Origin: Asterella californica
Taxonomy: Eukaryota > Streptophyta > Marchantiopsida > Marchantiales > Aytoniaceae
Assembly: GCA_036924285.1 (NCBI GenBank)
Contig: JAYKYS010000001.1
Coordinates: 25,791,501 to 25,855,500 of the forward strand
Direction: 5' to 3'
DNA length: 64,000 nt
Shown here piece by piece: positions 1 to 10,366 of this stretch. Made by a program: the position numbers and the translations under genes. The notes beneath the pieces are model-generated. The model was not told the origin of the DNA. It saw only the letters and a program-made list of their open reading frames with translations, and made no database searches. Position 1 is the stretch's first letter; the number at the start of each line of letters is the position of its first letter.

Positions 1-900
1 GTTTCTCTCATTTCTTCATCTTTCATAGATGGAGTTTGTAGTGTTTTCTCGTGTTCTACGGTGCTAGTTGCATGATCTACACAGTGGTACTTTTTTGGCT
101 CATGATGATCTGAGCATTTCTGCTAGTGTTGTGGATCGACTTGAAAGGACAGATAAAACGATTGAACGAAGTCCAATTTGATATCTTTGGGTGTTCCACG
201 GTGCTAGTTGCCTGATCTGCGCATTGGTCTTTTGGATCTAGATGATAGGAGCATTTATGCTAGTGTTGTGGACGAACGTGATCTTCTGATGGTGCAATTG
301 GAGTTACGTTGCGATCATTATTGTATGAGAACAGATGTGCACGCAGAACGCACTACTACTTCCAAGTTCGGATTGCTTTGAGATATTTGAGGATCTTAGT
401 TAGAGAGAACGATTGGTTAATGTTTGGTTGAGTCATCTTGCTAACCTCATATTTGTGATTCTTCTATGTCGTGATGCACGACATAAAAGAAGAACCACTT
501 GACAAGGAAAATGGAGAGGAGGGTTGAATGTTGGAGTTGTTCCAAGAGCTAAAATTGCAGCTGAGCATCGAAGATCTACCCCGAAATCTAGAGACGGTTG
601 TGGGAAGTTGACTCAACTACAATTTGTAGTTTTATATCGAGATGGATCTCTTGACCCTATTGTTCAGTGCATACATTGCAGAGCAACCTTTGTATGTAAT
701 ATTTCTGGAATGAAAAGATAATTCACAGTACGAGATCACCTACAGGTCGAAATGATCTAGGTTTGTTGTCGAAACAACCATAAAAGATCAGAGCACATGT
801 TTGAATGCATCTTCAAACATGATCTATGAAACTCAGATCAAACTTGAAAGAGTTGGCTCAAAGAAGTCAGATTTATTTATTTCATAATTTGAAATCTCTA
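1..900. other. Unassigned decayed DNA, no credible gene
   Basis: No reading frame here is convincing. A 65-codon plus-strand frame at 524-721 has one C-x2-C pair but no recognised domain, and I do not call it a gene. The only structure I see is a diverged direct duplication near the left end, listed separately. Given what follows, this is probably old transposon sequence, but that is inference. Confidence 0.5.
51..276 (+). repeat. Diverged tandem duplication, period about 140 bp
   Basis: The stretch beginning GTGTTCTACGGTGCTAGTTG at 51 recurs with substitutions at 191 (GTGTTCCACGGTGCTAGTTG). Similarity continues through a shared CTAGTGTTGTGGA near 123 and 260. It is old, judging by the substitutions and small indels, and I see no third unit. 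Confidence 0.6.
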
Positions 901-979
901 TCGTCAGCTAGACAAACCATGGTGCAAAATGGAGTTTTGGGATGGTAGAGGATCAAGAGGAGATAGCTGAAGAGGTTTA

Positions 980-1160
980 AAACATGTCTCAAACTTCAAA
1001 TAGGTTACATGACGATGAAGAAAACGATGGGAATCAAAGCTCGAGCTACTACAATCGTAACCATTGGGCTCGAACACGACTGAAACTCTCATTAGGGTCG
1101 AAGATTTAGATGAGCCCATCGTTGCTTTGATTGATCACGAGTCCGAGATCACATAATGTC
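980..1160 (+). pseudogene. Relic of an M-type gag/protease region
   Basis: Short translated stretches resemble the C-terminal part of the M1 Gag-protease ORF. An acidic run HDDEEND is followed by RNHWAR (M1 has an acidic run then KRHWAR). About 15 codons later, in another frame, comes VALIDHESEI (M1: VAALVDHGSEI, around its protease active site). Stops and a frame change lie between them, so the relic is not functional. The glycine of the D-x-G active site is replaced by glutamate here. The order and spacing match M1, which is why I accept it despite low identity. Confidence 0.55.
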
Positions 1161-3008
1161 TAAGGACCTTTATAAGAAGCGATGATGACTCATCAACAAT
1201 GAACACAGGTGGATGATAAAGATCATAAACAACACACATAGAGACTTGTACGGATCTTCTGGATATTCGAGTCACTAGAAGATGCTTGGTTTTTGTAACA
1301 AGCGTATATAACACTATAAAGTCACAAAAACACAATTATGACTGCTTGTGACATAAGGGCTTTGGAGTTGCAACAACACAATTCCAATTACCTTTAGTCA
1401 TTTTTGGATGACATTATATGACAAAGTAGAATTGTGGTGCCCACACTTTGCAAGATTGGAGATCTTTTTGAAAATTTTAAGTTAATGATATGTCTATATA
1501 ATTGAAGTAACCTTATTACTTAAGATTACACCCTGCTTAGCGGAAGGATGATCTTAAGACGAATTCATGAGAAGAAACCGAGGTAGAAGAGTTGAGAATC
1601 CTCACGGGAATAGAGGATTAAGAATTGAGGGTCGAAGGAGGAAATCAAGAGTGGAAGCTTCAAACTGCAGCATATCGAGTTTGATTGTGGAAGCACCGTT
1701 GCAGCAGCTCGAGGTTGGAGGTAGAAGCAGGATCGTGACAAGAAGAAGACATTGAAGACGAAATTGAAGCACTGAAGCGCGTAGAAGACTGAAGAAGCAA
1801 TCAGAAGCGTAGCACACTGGAAGCAGTACTAAGGTTCTTTTCATTTCATTTTTTTCCTCATCGCTTCCGTCCTCTGTTCCTATGCTTTCCAAGCTTCCCC
1901 GATCGTTTGCAGAAAGCCTATCGATCCTTCCCCTCCCCTGAATTTTCTCTGAGCAGACTGGCGCAGAAGCACTGTCTAATTTTTGTCAGCCATCTTCTCC
2001 AATCTCTTCCCAAATCAAAATTGAGCTTCTCTTTCTTCCCATTCTAAAATTCCTTGGTGTGACTATCAATTTCTCTACCCTCCTGTGCTTTTGTCACAGA
2101 ATCCGTGGACAAAAGACTCATCTGAATGTTTGGACATTTTCAGAAGTCGAATGTCTGCAATTCACATCAAGTAGTTGGATTGGATTAGAATTCGAGTTGT
2201 GAGAAGCTTGATATGAATCCAGAGTGAACTTGAGAGTTGATTGTTGTTTCGAGAAGCAAGAAATTGGGAATCGGATCAGTGCCTCCCAAGCTTTCTGGCT
2301 TCTCAAATCCACATCATCTTAGAGAGCTAGAAGATTGGGAAGACTGATAGAATGCGCAAGAAGATGTGAGGATCTTTTACGGGTATCTTCTGTATGACCC
2401 ATAGCACCTGTTCCTTCTTCACCTTTAGAGGAGAATTGTGAGAAGCCTTGCTGGCAGAATCTGGAGAGAAATGTCAAGAGTCGTGTCTTCTCATTACGCT
2501 GTAAGCTTCTTCTGAGAGTGTATGCGAGGTGAGGAGTCAAAAGAGAGAGTACGAATGTTCAATGTCTGTTGCGAGGTTAGATTACGTGTAGGAAGTCGAA
2601 GACAGATGAGATCAGTGATGGGAAGCCTAGTTGCGGGAAGTCCTCTAAAGACGTCAATTAACTAGACATTGTTCCGGGAGTCTTCTTGGAAGCCACTGTC
2701 ACAGTAGGAGTCCTCAGTCTTCTTTTAATCCATTCGTAGACTTCGCTTCTCACATATCTTGTCATCTTCTGTCAAGAAGTATGATGAATTGCAAGGTGGA
2801 TTGTCTTCTTAAGAATCTATACGATGCCTTGCTTAATTAGGATTGCTTAGATATAGCTCGGAAGACATGATGTACTTAGGAAGCACTGTTAGTTGTGGAA
2901 GACTAAATTTGTCTTCTGAGAAATGGAAGCTGGATTGTAAGGACCTGGTAAAGGTTGAGCCTTAGGCTCACATCAAGTATGTATGGTATAATGTAACAGA
3001 AGCTCAAA

Positions 3009-3571
3009 ATGTCGATGCATCCTCGAGGGTTGGTGTTACCACAAGTAGAGTTGATCGAGGTCAAACTTTTCATCAAGGAGTTGGGCCTCGACCCTCGATT
3101 CCGCCACCTACAATTGCATCTTCCCAAGTCTCAAGACCATCGATCGAATCAAACTTGGAGAAGGAGGAGTTCGACCTCGCTGTCCACTTGGTAGTGACAG
3201 CGTTGGAAGCCGAGAAGACCACGGAAGAAGCCCCGGAAGACAAGGTGTCTTCTGGAAGACAGGAAGAAGAGCTGTCTTCCCAGGTGTTTAGAGTGGAGGA
3301 GGCGACTTCCCCGGACCCTTATGAGGTCACCATGGCCTCCAGCGTCGAACTAGTACCTCAGAAGAGCGAGGACGCGCAGGTCGACCCAGCTTCCCATAAG
3401 ACGCTTCTGTCTTCCGAAGCAGCACCAGGCGAACCAACTACGAATGTTGAGGAGGAAGCCACCTCAGTGACACCCGATGTATTCGCAGGGCTTCCCAGCT
3501 TATCAGAAGCCAAGTTAGGAGTTCAGGTAGGAGCAGATCAGGTGGAGATTGCATCCGAGCAATTAGAGTAG
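3009..3571 (+). pseudogene. N2 copy of the LTR-encoded ORF, internally deleted
   Basis: The first residues (MSMHPRGLVLP) match the N-terminus of the ORF in the N1 left LTR at 35584. After about 29 codons the sequence jumps to the segment just before the conserved KEEFDLAVHL block, so the central coiled coil is absent. The join is out of frame: the C-terminal part is read from about 3155 to 3571, two positions off the start frame. The C-terminal half keeps the family's acidic, serine-rich character and ends near GADQVEIAS, as in N1 and N3. The function of the intact protein is not recognised. This copy cannot make it. Confidence 0.7.
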
Positions 3572-3716
3572 GCAGCAAAGCGCAGAAGACAAGTTGACTT
3601 GTCCAAACTTAATAAGAACTGAACATGTTATCTTAGGAGGTGGCAGTTTTAGTGTAATATTAGATAGATGACCATGTGGCAGAGTAGGCAGCGCAGGAGT
3701 AGCAAGGTAGATGGCT

Positions 3717-3720
3717 AAAC
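3717..3720 (+). repeat. A1 target-site duplication AAAC (left)
   Basis: AAAC directly precedes the LTR start TGTAAACC, and the same four bases follow the other LTR at 12491-12494. The flanking N2 sequence is continuous if one copy is removed. Confidence 0.8.
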
Positions 3721-4638
3721 TGTAAACCCTCCGCGGTCCTAACGATCAACTACCCCCCGATCTCTCAACCTCCACGATCGTCGTCATCCACGAATCTGCA
3801 ACTGTCGGGCCTGTCTCTCATTCAGGGGTCACCTCTGATGGCTTTGATGGAAGCACACCATGAATCTTGAAGGGAAAAATGCTAAGTTCACTCTCATTCA
3901 TACACCCACAAACTTATCAACTAAAATCTCCATAATCTCATCCACTAAAATCCTCCATTCTAACGACGTCTCTCAAGTTCTCACATGCTAAAAATATCCC
4001 ACACTCTCTATATTACTCAAGTTGTCATTACGACGATGTGAAAACAAGGATGAGGAGCTCTTCTCTACTCCTCTATTTATACATTCTAGGTTTTTACTTT
4101 AGTACCCTCGGTAACTCAGCCGTAACTACTTTTACCGGGTTTTACTAAGATATTACTTAAGGTAAAAGCATTGATCACATGGGCTTTTTACCTTTTCACA
4201 TGGGCTTATTCCTTCAAAGTCAACAACTTCTAGAAGGATTCTGGAATATTCTCAAGGAATCTCGAATTTCCACCCCCCCTCTACACTAGGACCCACTAAA
4301 AAGGAAACATGTGGAATCTCTTCTTGTTTTTAATGCCCACAAAGTCCACAACTTTAATCCAACCACTAATATCAAGTCAAAAAGGAGATAAGAGATACTT
4401 TCCACCTCCTTTCTACCTTTTAGACAAGATGACAAGATAGTAGTGCTCACTCTTTAGCAAATATCTGAATTCTGCCAAAAGTACAGCTAAGTTTAACCAT
4501 AACTAACTTTTAGCTAGTCATGACTAACTTGATACCTCCTAAAAGTACTTTGGCAGCAAATAAACATTCTCAACCCTTAGTTATAACTAAACACCTTACT
4601 AATTGACAAACTTCCTATGTGTAACATAGGTCGTTACA
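3721..4638 (-). repeat. A1 3' LTR
   Basis: This 918-bp LTR has TG...CA ends on the plus strand (TGTAAACC to GGTCGTTACA). On the element strand it starts TGTAACGACC. It carries the same TATAAATAG box as the 5' copy, at 4073-4081. It abuts the polypurine tract at 4639. Confidence 0.95.
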
Positions 4639-4650
4639 TTTTACCCCCGG
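4639..4650 (-). other. A1 polypurine tract
   Basis: On the element strand this reads CCGGGGGTAAAA immediately before the 3' LTR TG. That is the expected place for the primer of plus-strand DNA synthesis. The same site in A3 (29834 onward) has changed to a weaker purine run. Confidence 0.75.
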
Positions 4651-4651
4651 A

Positions 4652-7600
4652 CTAAATTTTCGCTCCGTCCTCGGAGTGAAGAGAGAACTTTCGTTGATGA
4701 AACAACTTCAACTTGTCATGATTTACCCGATCGAATCTCCTTCCTCCCAGCTCCTGAAGGTCATATGTGAAGTTGCTCCACACCTTATCTACAACAAAAG
4801 GACCAAAATATCTCGGAAGAAACTTCTTCCTAGCCCTCTTGAATCTGATAGCATCATACAACATAACCCAATCTCCGACTTGAAAAGGTTTTACCTCCCT
4901 CTTGCCCAACCTTTTGTCGTAACTCTTCTTTTGATACGCTTGAGCTCGTTCCATCCGGATCATTGCTACCGCTCGGGTCTCTTCCAACTCCATGAGTTGC
5001 TCCCTTCTTGATCTGACCACGTCTTCTCCTCTCGACCTCTTCAACTTTCGTTGAATAGTTTGAAAAGTATCCAATTCGAATTGGATGGGCAACTTGGACT
5101 CCACTCCATAAACCAGTCGAAATGGAGAGTACCCAGTAGAAGTCTTTGTTGTCGTTCGGTACTCCCATAAGATGGCATGTAGCCTCTTATCCCAAGTATG
5201 TTTCGCAGTCTCAACACCAGCATCTTTGGCGAGCATCATACAAAGTGTAAGATTGGTCTTCTCCGCAAGACCATTAGCATTTGGCTTGTATGAGGTCGTT
5301 ACTCGTGCCTTGATAGAAAAGTGTTGTAGCATAGCAGTAGTCATGCTCCCTACAAACTCTCCTCCTCTATCCGAGACCAACTCTAACGGACATCCAAATC
5401 TGGTGATGATCCTCTCCCATAAGAATCTACCGACTTCTGTTTCATTGGTCTCTCTCAAAGGTCTAGCCTCTACCCACTTGGTACAATAGTCAGTGGCGAC
5501 TACAATGTATCTATTTCCTCGAGGTGTCTTATTGAGAGGACCTACAAAGTCAATACCCCACTTCTCAAATGGTCCTAATATTGGAATTGATCTTAACGGA
5601 GGTGTTCTAGTAGACTTCAGAGCAAATGCTTGACATACATCACAAGTTTTGCAATAGTCTAAACACTCCTTGAAAATCCCTCTCCATTGATAACCCGCAT
5701 CCAAAATCTTGAAAGCTGTTATCTTACCAGCAAAGTGACCTCCGCAAACAGTGCCATCGTGAAACTCGTGCATCAGCTTGAACGCCTCCTTCTGACCAAC
5801 TGCTCTCCTTAGTAAGCCATCTGCTCCTTGATGAAATAGAATTCCCTCCACCATGGTGTAAGGTTTGCATCTCTTGATCAACGCGTTACGTTCTCGGGTA
5901 TGCATACCTTCTGGAAAAGAGCCATCTGTAAGGAAACTCCAGATTTCCTTGTACTCGTCCGGTATCTCCTCAATGCTTGTGATGGTCATCAGATGCTCGT
6001 CTGGAAATGAATCATCAAACGGTTCTTCTCCCTCATCATCATAAGCCCTCGACAAAAGATCAGCATTCGCATGCTTTTTCCCTGGTCTATCTTCGATCAC
6101 GTAATCGTATTCTGTTAGAAGGATCTTCCGACGAGCAATACGACCTTCGGCATTAAGCTTATTAAAGATATACTTTAAAGCCTTGTGATCTGTGACTATG
6201 GAAAATTTCCCTCCTAGCAAGTAGTGTCGAAATTTCTTCAATCCAAAGATCACCGCTAATCCTTCTCGTTCAGTCACGGAGTAATTCTTCTCCGCTGGAA
6301 CCATCTGCCTACTAGCATAAGCTATAGGATGATCATGCCCATCTCCATCTAACTGACTTAATGTACATCCGATTGCTACATTGGAGGCATCCGTATACAG
6401 AATAAATGCTTTACTCCACTCAGGTTTAGCAAGTATAGGAGCTATCACTAATGCCTTTTTCAGCTCCTCAAATGCTTCCTTTGCCTTCTGATCATGCACT
6501 ATCAAGTCAAAATCAACTCCCTTCTTCATGTACATAGTCAAAGCTATTGCTTTGTTTGAGAAGGAAAAGACAAACCTACGATAATATCCAACCATGCCAA
6601 GAAACTGCCTCAACTTTGTCAAGTTGATCGGAAATGGAAGATCCACAATCTTCTTCACCTTCTCAGGATCTACCGCAATCCCATTCTTGGAAATGATGTG
6701 CCCTAACAGCAGACCTTCTTCGCAGCCAAAGATGCACTTCTCTGGATTTAGAGAAGCGTTGGCTTGCTCCAACCGCTGCAAAACTTTGATCACATGATCA
6801 AAGTGGTCCTCCTTTCGTCCGTACACACAGAAATCGTCAATGAAATCCCGAACAAACTTCCCTATGAATGGTTCAAACACCTTGTTCATGAACCTTTGAA
6901 ACGTGGCCGGAGCATTACACAATCCGAATGGCATCACCCGAAATGCAAATGTTCCCCAAGGAGTAGTGAAAGTAGTCAACTGTTGGTACTCCTGTGCTAT
7001 CTTGATCTGGTTATACCCACTATAACCATCACCAAAGCTGTACCATTCATGACCAGCAACTTCCTCCAAAATCTCATCTATAAATGGTAGAGGATAATAA
7101 TCCTTCTTGGTAACTGCATTCAACTTCTTATAGTCTATGCACACTCGCAGCTTACCATTCTTCTTCTTGACAATCACAATGGGTGAAACCCATTCTGAGT
7201 TCTCCACCTCATAGATGAAACTCGCCTCCTTCAACTTGTCTATCTCCTCCTTAACCATCATTGCCGTTGTAGGATTGACTCTTCTCTGCTTCTGTCGAAC
7301 TGGTCTTGCGTTCTCCTCCAATTCGATCCGATGAGTCTCTAGAGTCACCTCCTTCAAATCCTTGTAGCTGAAAGCAAACACATGGATATATTTTCGAAAT
7401 ATATCTAGGAATCTACTTTTCTCCTCTTGAGTGACATTGATACCAAACTTCAGGGTAGAGAGTCTTCTCACAATCTCTGCCTCACTCAACTCTTTTTTGT
7501 CTGGATCTTTCTCCACTGCTGGTCGAGGCAACAAGTCAATAGCACTAAGCTGATGTAATGATTCATCTCGACCAAATCCTTCGTCCTCAGACGAGGATTC

Positions 7601-9538
7601 TTGATCGTAAGAATCTCCGGTATCTACTTCTGAGACACTCTGATCGTCCTCCGTATCAGATTCCCAGTAGTCACTAGTGGGTCTATCAGAGTCAGAAGTC
7701 ACAACTCCAACACCCGAGAGAGGTACTATCACTCTATGATCTCTAGGCCCAATCCGTAAGTATCCCTTGTGCCACCTATCAGTGGTGCGCACAGCTCTCA
7801 ACCAAGGCCTACCTAGGAGCAAATCATAACTAGAGTCCTTTAACACTTGAAAGGACATCAATGTTTGAACTCCCATCACAGACACGACTACCTTCTCTAA
7901 CACACCAAGAGGTCTTACCCGTTGCTTGTTAGCCATCCCCACGACAATGCTAGCCGGGCGAGTTGGTTCCATCCCCAACTTCTTCATCAACCTCTCCGAT
8001 ATGGCGTTGACAGCTGACCCTCCATCCACCAATACGTCAGAGACGTAGTGACCATTCAACCGGACTTCAATCTTTGAAGCCCTAGTGCATACCTCTGAAG
8101 CATGCACATCCACCACACCAACTCCCACAGACTTCGATGTCTTGCTCTTGGGTTTCTTCTTCTTGCTTCTCTTAGAACTCAGTCCTCCTCTGAGTTCCCT
8201 TCGTAAGCTGGGATTAAGTGCGATCAGTTGTCCAACAGTGATGTTGGCTTTCTGAGCACCCACATCTTCAACCACATCATATCCCGCTTGGGAAGATGAA
8301 ATGGTGAAATCCGCCATCCCCAACTTCCTTCTTGGCTCCCTTGGTGTACTCGAGACATTACTCGAACGAGTACTTCTACTTGCTGACTCCTCCATGAAAA
8401 CCGGTTCATCAGAAAATCGAGTTCTTTTCCTTTCTTGGGCTAAAAGCTCCACCGGTGCATGAGAAGAGTTTGAACTTTCTCCTTTCTCGTAGATGGGATC
8501 TCGCACTACATCGATAGTAGCCACTCCCTTGTCTCGTCCTTGTGATGGATTTCCTCCACCCACATTCATTCTGACAGCTTCGGCACCTCTTGCTCCGTTG
8601 TTAGGACAATTTCGCTGAAAATGAGAACCTCCACACGTCCAACAAGTGATTCCTCCAAAGTTACCTTGGTTGCCTCCAAAGTTACCTTGATTTCCTCGGT
8701 TGGGATTGTTGTCGTAACCTCTTTGACCTCCTCCTCCACCTTTGTTCCTCCATTCTCGTAACTGTACCACGTTTATCTTGAGATCCGCAAGAGTGTCAGT
8801 GATGCTCTTCAGCTCGGCATGAAAATCAGAGGTGGCAATAGACATCGTTGTTGGGACAAACGGTCTTGGCACCACCGTTGGAGTAGGAGCTGACGTTGAA
8901 GCAATCACCAATTGTGATGGTGCAGGTGCGATCGTTGTGGCTACACCAGGAGTCGGAGTTGACACCAGAGCAGCATGATGAGGTTGGATGATATCTCCTT
9001 CATCCAAACTCTCTTCCATATTTGTCGCTATCTTGATGGCCTCCGCTTTGGTTGCTGGCTTCTCGTACCTCACTTGGGTTCGAATTGAAGGTCTCAACCC
9101 TCCCACCAAGTTCTTGGTCAGCACTGCTCCAATCCCCGCCATCGTTAGTTCCACATTGTCTCCACTCTTCCGTAGGACCGTCCGAAACCGTTGCTCCAAC
9201 TTATCCACCCTTTCGGCATATTGCCGAACTTTCTCGTCGTCACGTTGCTTCAAATGAGTAAGCTCCACCATGAGCTTCTCATAACTCTCTTCTGGAAGAA
9301 ATTCTTCGATGAGTGCATTACTCAACGTCTCCCATGTGTCCTCAACTGCACCAGGTGTCTGGCTCTTCACTCGGTCTTCATACCACGTAAGAGCAAAATC
9401 TTCTAAAAACTCTGGCAGTAACAACACCCATTCTTCCTTCCTTCTCACGTTGTTTCCGATGCAACCTCTTTTGAAGTCTCGAACAAATGGTTCTACATCT
9501 TCATTGTCCTTCCCATGAAACACAGGTAGCTTTCCCAT
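4652..9538 (-). CDS. gag-pol: A1 Gag-Pol polyprotein, 1628 aa, intact
   Basis: One open frame encodes the whole polyprotein. A capsid-type Gag domain occupies about residues 20-175, with a glycine/asparagine-rich linker around 265-295. A zinc knuckle at 299-311 has C-x2-C-x3-H-x4-C spacing. The aspartic protease has DGGS at 505-508. Reverse transcriptase has FIDD with aspartates 901-902 and the PFGLCNAPATFQ block before it. RNase H shows YTDAS with D1050. The integrase has an HHCC zinc region near 1256-1300, then D1330, D1390 and E1426 (x35 before E), and a C-terminal GPF module near 1580. No chromodomain is visible. ATG at 9536-9538 is the first Met matching the other copies. With no stop or frameshift between Gag and Pol, Gag excess must come from another route. 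It lies 213 bp downstream of the zinc-motif ORF. Confidence 0.95.
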   Translation of the reverse strand: MGKLPVFHGKDNEDVEPFVRDFKRGCIGNNVRRKEEWVLLLPEFLEDFALTWYEDRVKSQTPGAVEDTWETLSNALIEEFLPEESYEKLMVELTHLKQRDDEKVRQYAERVDKLEQRFRTVLRKSGDNVELTMAGIGAVLTKNLVGGLRPSIRTQVRYEKPATKAEAIKIATNMEESLDEGDIIQPHHAALVSTPTPGVATTIAPAPSQLVIASTSAPTPTVVPRPFVPTTMSIATSDFHAELKSITDTLADLKINVVQLREWRNKGGGGGQRGYDNNPNRGNQGNFGGNQGNFGGITCWTCGGSHFQRNCPNNGARGAEAVRMNVGGGNPSQGRDKGVATIDVVRDPIYEKGESSNSSHAPVELLAQERKRTRFSDEPVFMEESASRSTRSSNVSSTPREPRRKLGMADFTISSSQAGYDVVEDVGAQKANITVGQLIALNPSLRRELRGGLSSKRSKKKKPKSKTSKSVGVGVVDVHASEVCTRASKIEVRLNGHYVSDVLVDGGSAVNAISERLMKKLGMEPTRPASIVVGMANKQRVRPLGVLEKVVVSVMGVQTLMSFQVLKDSSYDLLLGRPWLRAVRTTDRWHKGYLRIGPRDHRVIVPLSGVGVVTSDSDRPTSDYWESDTEDDQSVSEVDTGDSYDQESSSEDEGFGRDESLHQLSAIDLLPRPAVEKDPDKKELSEAEIVRRLSTLKFGINVTQEEKSRFLDIFRKYIHVFAFSYKDLKEVTLETHRIELEENARPVRQKQRRVNPTTAMMVKEEIDKLKEASFIYEVENSEWVSPIVIVKKKNGKLRVCIDYKKLNAVTKKDYYPLPFIDEILEEVAGHEWYSFGDGYSGYNQIKIAQEYQQLTTFTTPWGTFAFRVMPFGLCNAPATFQRFMNKVFEPFIGKFVRDFIDDFCVYGRKEDHFDHVIKVLQRLEQANASLNPEKCIFGCEEGLLLGHIISKNGIAVDPEKVKKIVDLPFPINLTKLRQFLGMVGYYRRFVFSFSNKAIALTMYMKKGVDFDLIVHDQKAKEAFEELKKALVIAPILAKPEWSKAFILYTDASNVAIGCTLSQLDGDGHDHPIAYASRQMVPAEKNYSVTEREGLAVIFGLKKFRHYLLGGKFSIVTDHKALKYIFNKLNAEGRIARRKILLTEYDYVIEDRPGKKHANADLLSRAYDDEGEEPFDDSFPDEHLMTITSIEEIPDEYKEIWSFLTDGSFPEGMHTRERNALIKRCKPYTMVEGILFHQGADGLLRRAVGQKEAFKLMHEFHDGTVCGGHFAGKITAFKILDAGYQWRGIFKECLDYCKTCDVCQAFALKSTRTPPLRSIPILGPFEKWGIDFVGPLNKTPRGNRYIVVATDYCTKWVEARPLRETNETEVGRFLWERIITRFGCPLELVSDRGGEFVGSMTTAMLQHFSIKARVTTSYKPNANGLAEKTNLTLCMMLAKDAGVETAKHTWDKRLHAILWEYRTTTKTSTGYSPFRLVYGVESKLPIQFELDTFQTIQRKLKRSRGEDVVRSRREQLMELEETRAVAMIRMERAQAYQKKSYDKRLGKREVKPFQVGDWVMLYDAIRFKRARKKFLPRYFGPFVVDKVWSNFTYDLQELGGRRFDRVNHDKLKLFHQRKFSLHSEDGAKI

Positions 9539-9751
9539 CTTGTAACTACTCTTTCTACTCTTCTAATCGTCGTGCAATAACTACTCGCTAAAAGAGTACG
9601 AACATCACCAATTCCATTCGCGAATAATCTACCATAGGTAAAATGAAAGGAAATGGTTGTAACAACACCTCTTGTGCCATCTCTTCTCCCAAGGTAATCA
9701 TGAGTCTGAGTCGCATCACCGCCTTCTCCACCATCCGAATGACGATCTCCA

Positions 9752-10228
9752 TCACAACTCAGCCGAGTCCTCCTTTGAAGTCGACAACTTCTCCGTCTCA
9801 GCTCTTTGAGTCTCGTCCAACTTCTCGACTACGGACGTAAGTAGGGCGGCCACATCGACGCACTTGTGTCCTCTTGATAGATCACCCACTCCACAACTTG
9901 GACAAGGATCTTCGCCTAGAAGATGAATTGGCGCTGGTGACGATGGACCCACTCGAAGACTCAAATCAGTAAACTCCCGCTTCCCTTTAGCTCTCTCGGT
10001 TCTGATTCTAGTTGGACAATTCACTACTTTATGTCCCAACCCTCTACAGAAATAACACCACAAGTCGGTTTCTACTCTTCTCCTCGGAGATTCTACTTGA
10101 GGTTTAGTACTAGGGTTTTCAAACTCGACGATAATCTCTCTCGAACTTTCTCCGACACTTACTATGACATCTAAACCTTGAGGAAGGTTTCTAAGTCTAA
10201 CTTTCCAATCTTTTGAATTTCCACTCAT
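9752..10228 (-). CDS. A1 accessory ORF-B, 158 aa, two zinc-type motifs
   Basis: This is a small basic protein encoded between the 5' LTR and gag. It has a canonical CCHC knuckle, CYFCRGLGHKVVNC (C-x2-C-x4-H-x4-C), near residue 57. A second cysteine/histidine motif, CPSCGVGDLSRGHKC (C-x2-C-x8-H-x-C), follows near residue 108. A lysine/arginine-rich patch lies between them. I use the ATG at 10226-10228; an open extension five codons upstream begins with TTG. The homologous ORF in A3 (61343-61819) has the same length with no indels, and A2 has a frameshifted copy. Nucleic-acid binding, perhaps RNA chaperoning or packaging, is an inference from the knuckle. It is separate from the zinc knuckle already in Gag. 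I do not recognise a named family. Confidence 0.75.
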   Translation of the reverse strand: MSGNSKDWKVRLRNLPQGLDVIVSVGESSREIIVEFENPSTKPQVESPRRRVETDLWCYFCRGLGHKVVNCPTRIRTERAKGKREFTDLSLRVGPSSPAPIHLLGEDPCPSCGVGDLSRGHKCVDVAALLTSVVEKLDETQRAETEKLSTSKEDSAEL

Positions 10229-10366
10229 GTTGCACCTTCTCAACCATTAAGTGGACAAAATATCATAGAGGAAAATAATTCTACATCACTTTCTTAACTC
10301 TTCCGAGCTTTATATTGGAAATCGTGTATTATACATGATATACACGAAATAAAATCCAGTCTAAAA

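Larger units (their letters stand above)
1433..3720 (+). mobile_element. N2: old N-family LTR, first part
   Basis: The segment begins TGTGGTGCCCAC, the same LTR start seen at 33582 and 55683. It stays colinear with the N1 left LTR: a T-rich pyrimidine stretch near 1830-1900, the LTR-ORF start at 3009 and the ORF end at 3571. Divergence from N1 is much greater than between the two N1 LTRs. Compared with N1 about 1.76 kb is missing around 3095, removing the middle of the LTR ORF. It is interrupted at 3720 by A1 and resumes at 12495. Confidence 0.85.

Noticed and set aside
524..721. A small host gene with a C-x2-C motif
   Set aside because: Only one cysteine pair, no recognisable domain and no gene structure. 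It sits in decayed repeat DNA.
1567..2540. Several short frames on both strands in N2
   Set aside because: They lie in the non-coding 5' part of the N LTR. Equivalent frames in N1 differ and no protein blocks are conserved.
4676..9518. Many plus-strand frames of 60-110 codons opposite gag-pol
   Set aside because: They are antisense shadows of the intact A1 polyprotein and recur at the same places in A2/A3 for that reason alone.
10229..10243. Extension of A1 ORF-B to a TTG start
   Set aside because: An ATG five codons downstream is conserved in A1, A2 and A3, and TTG is a poor plant start.
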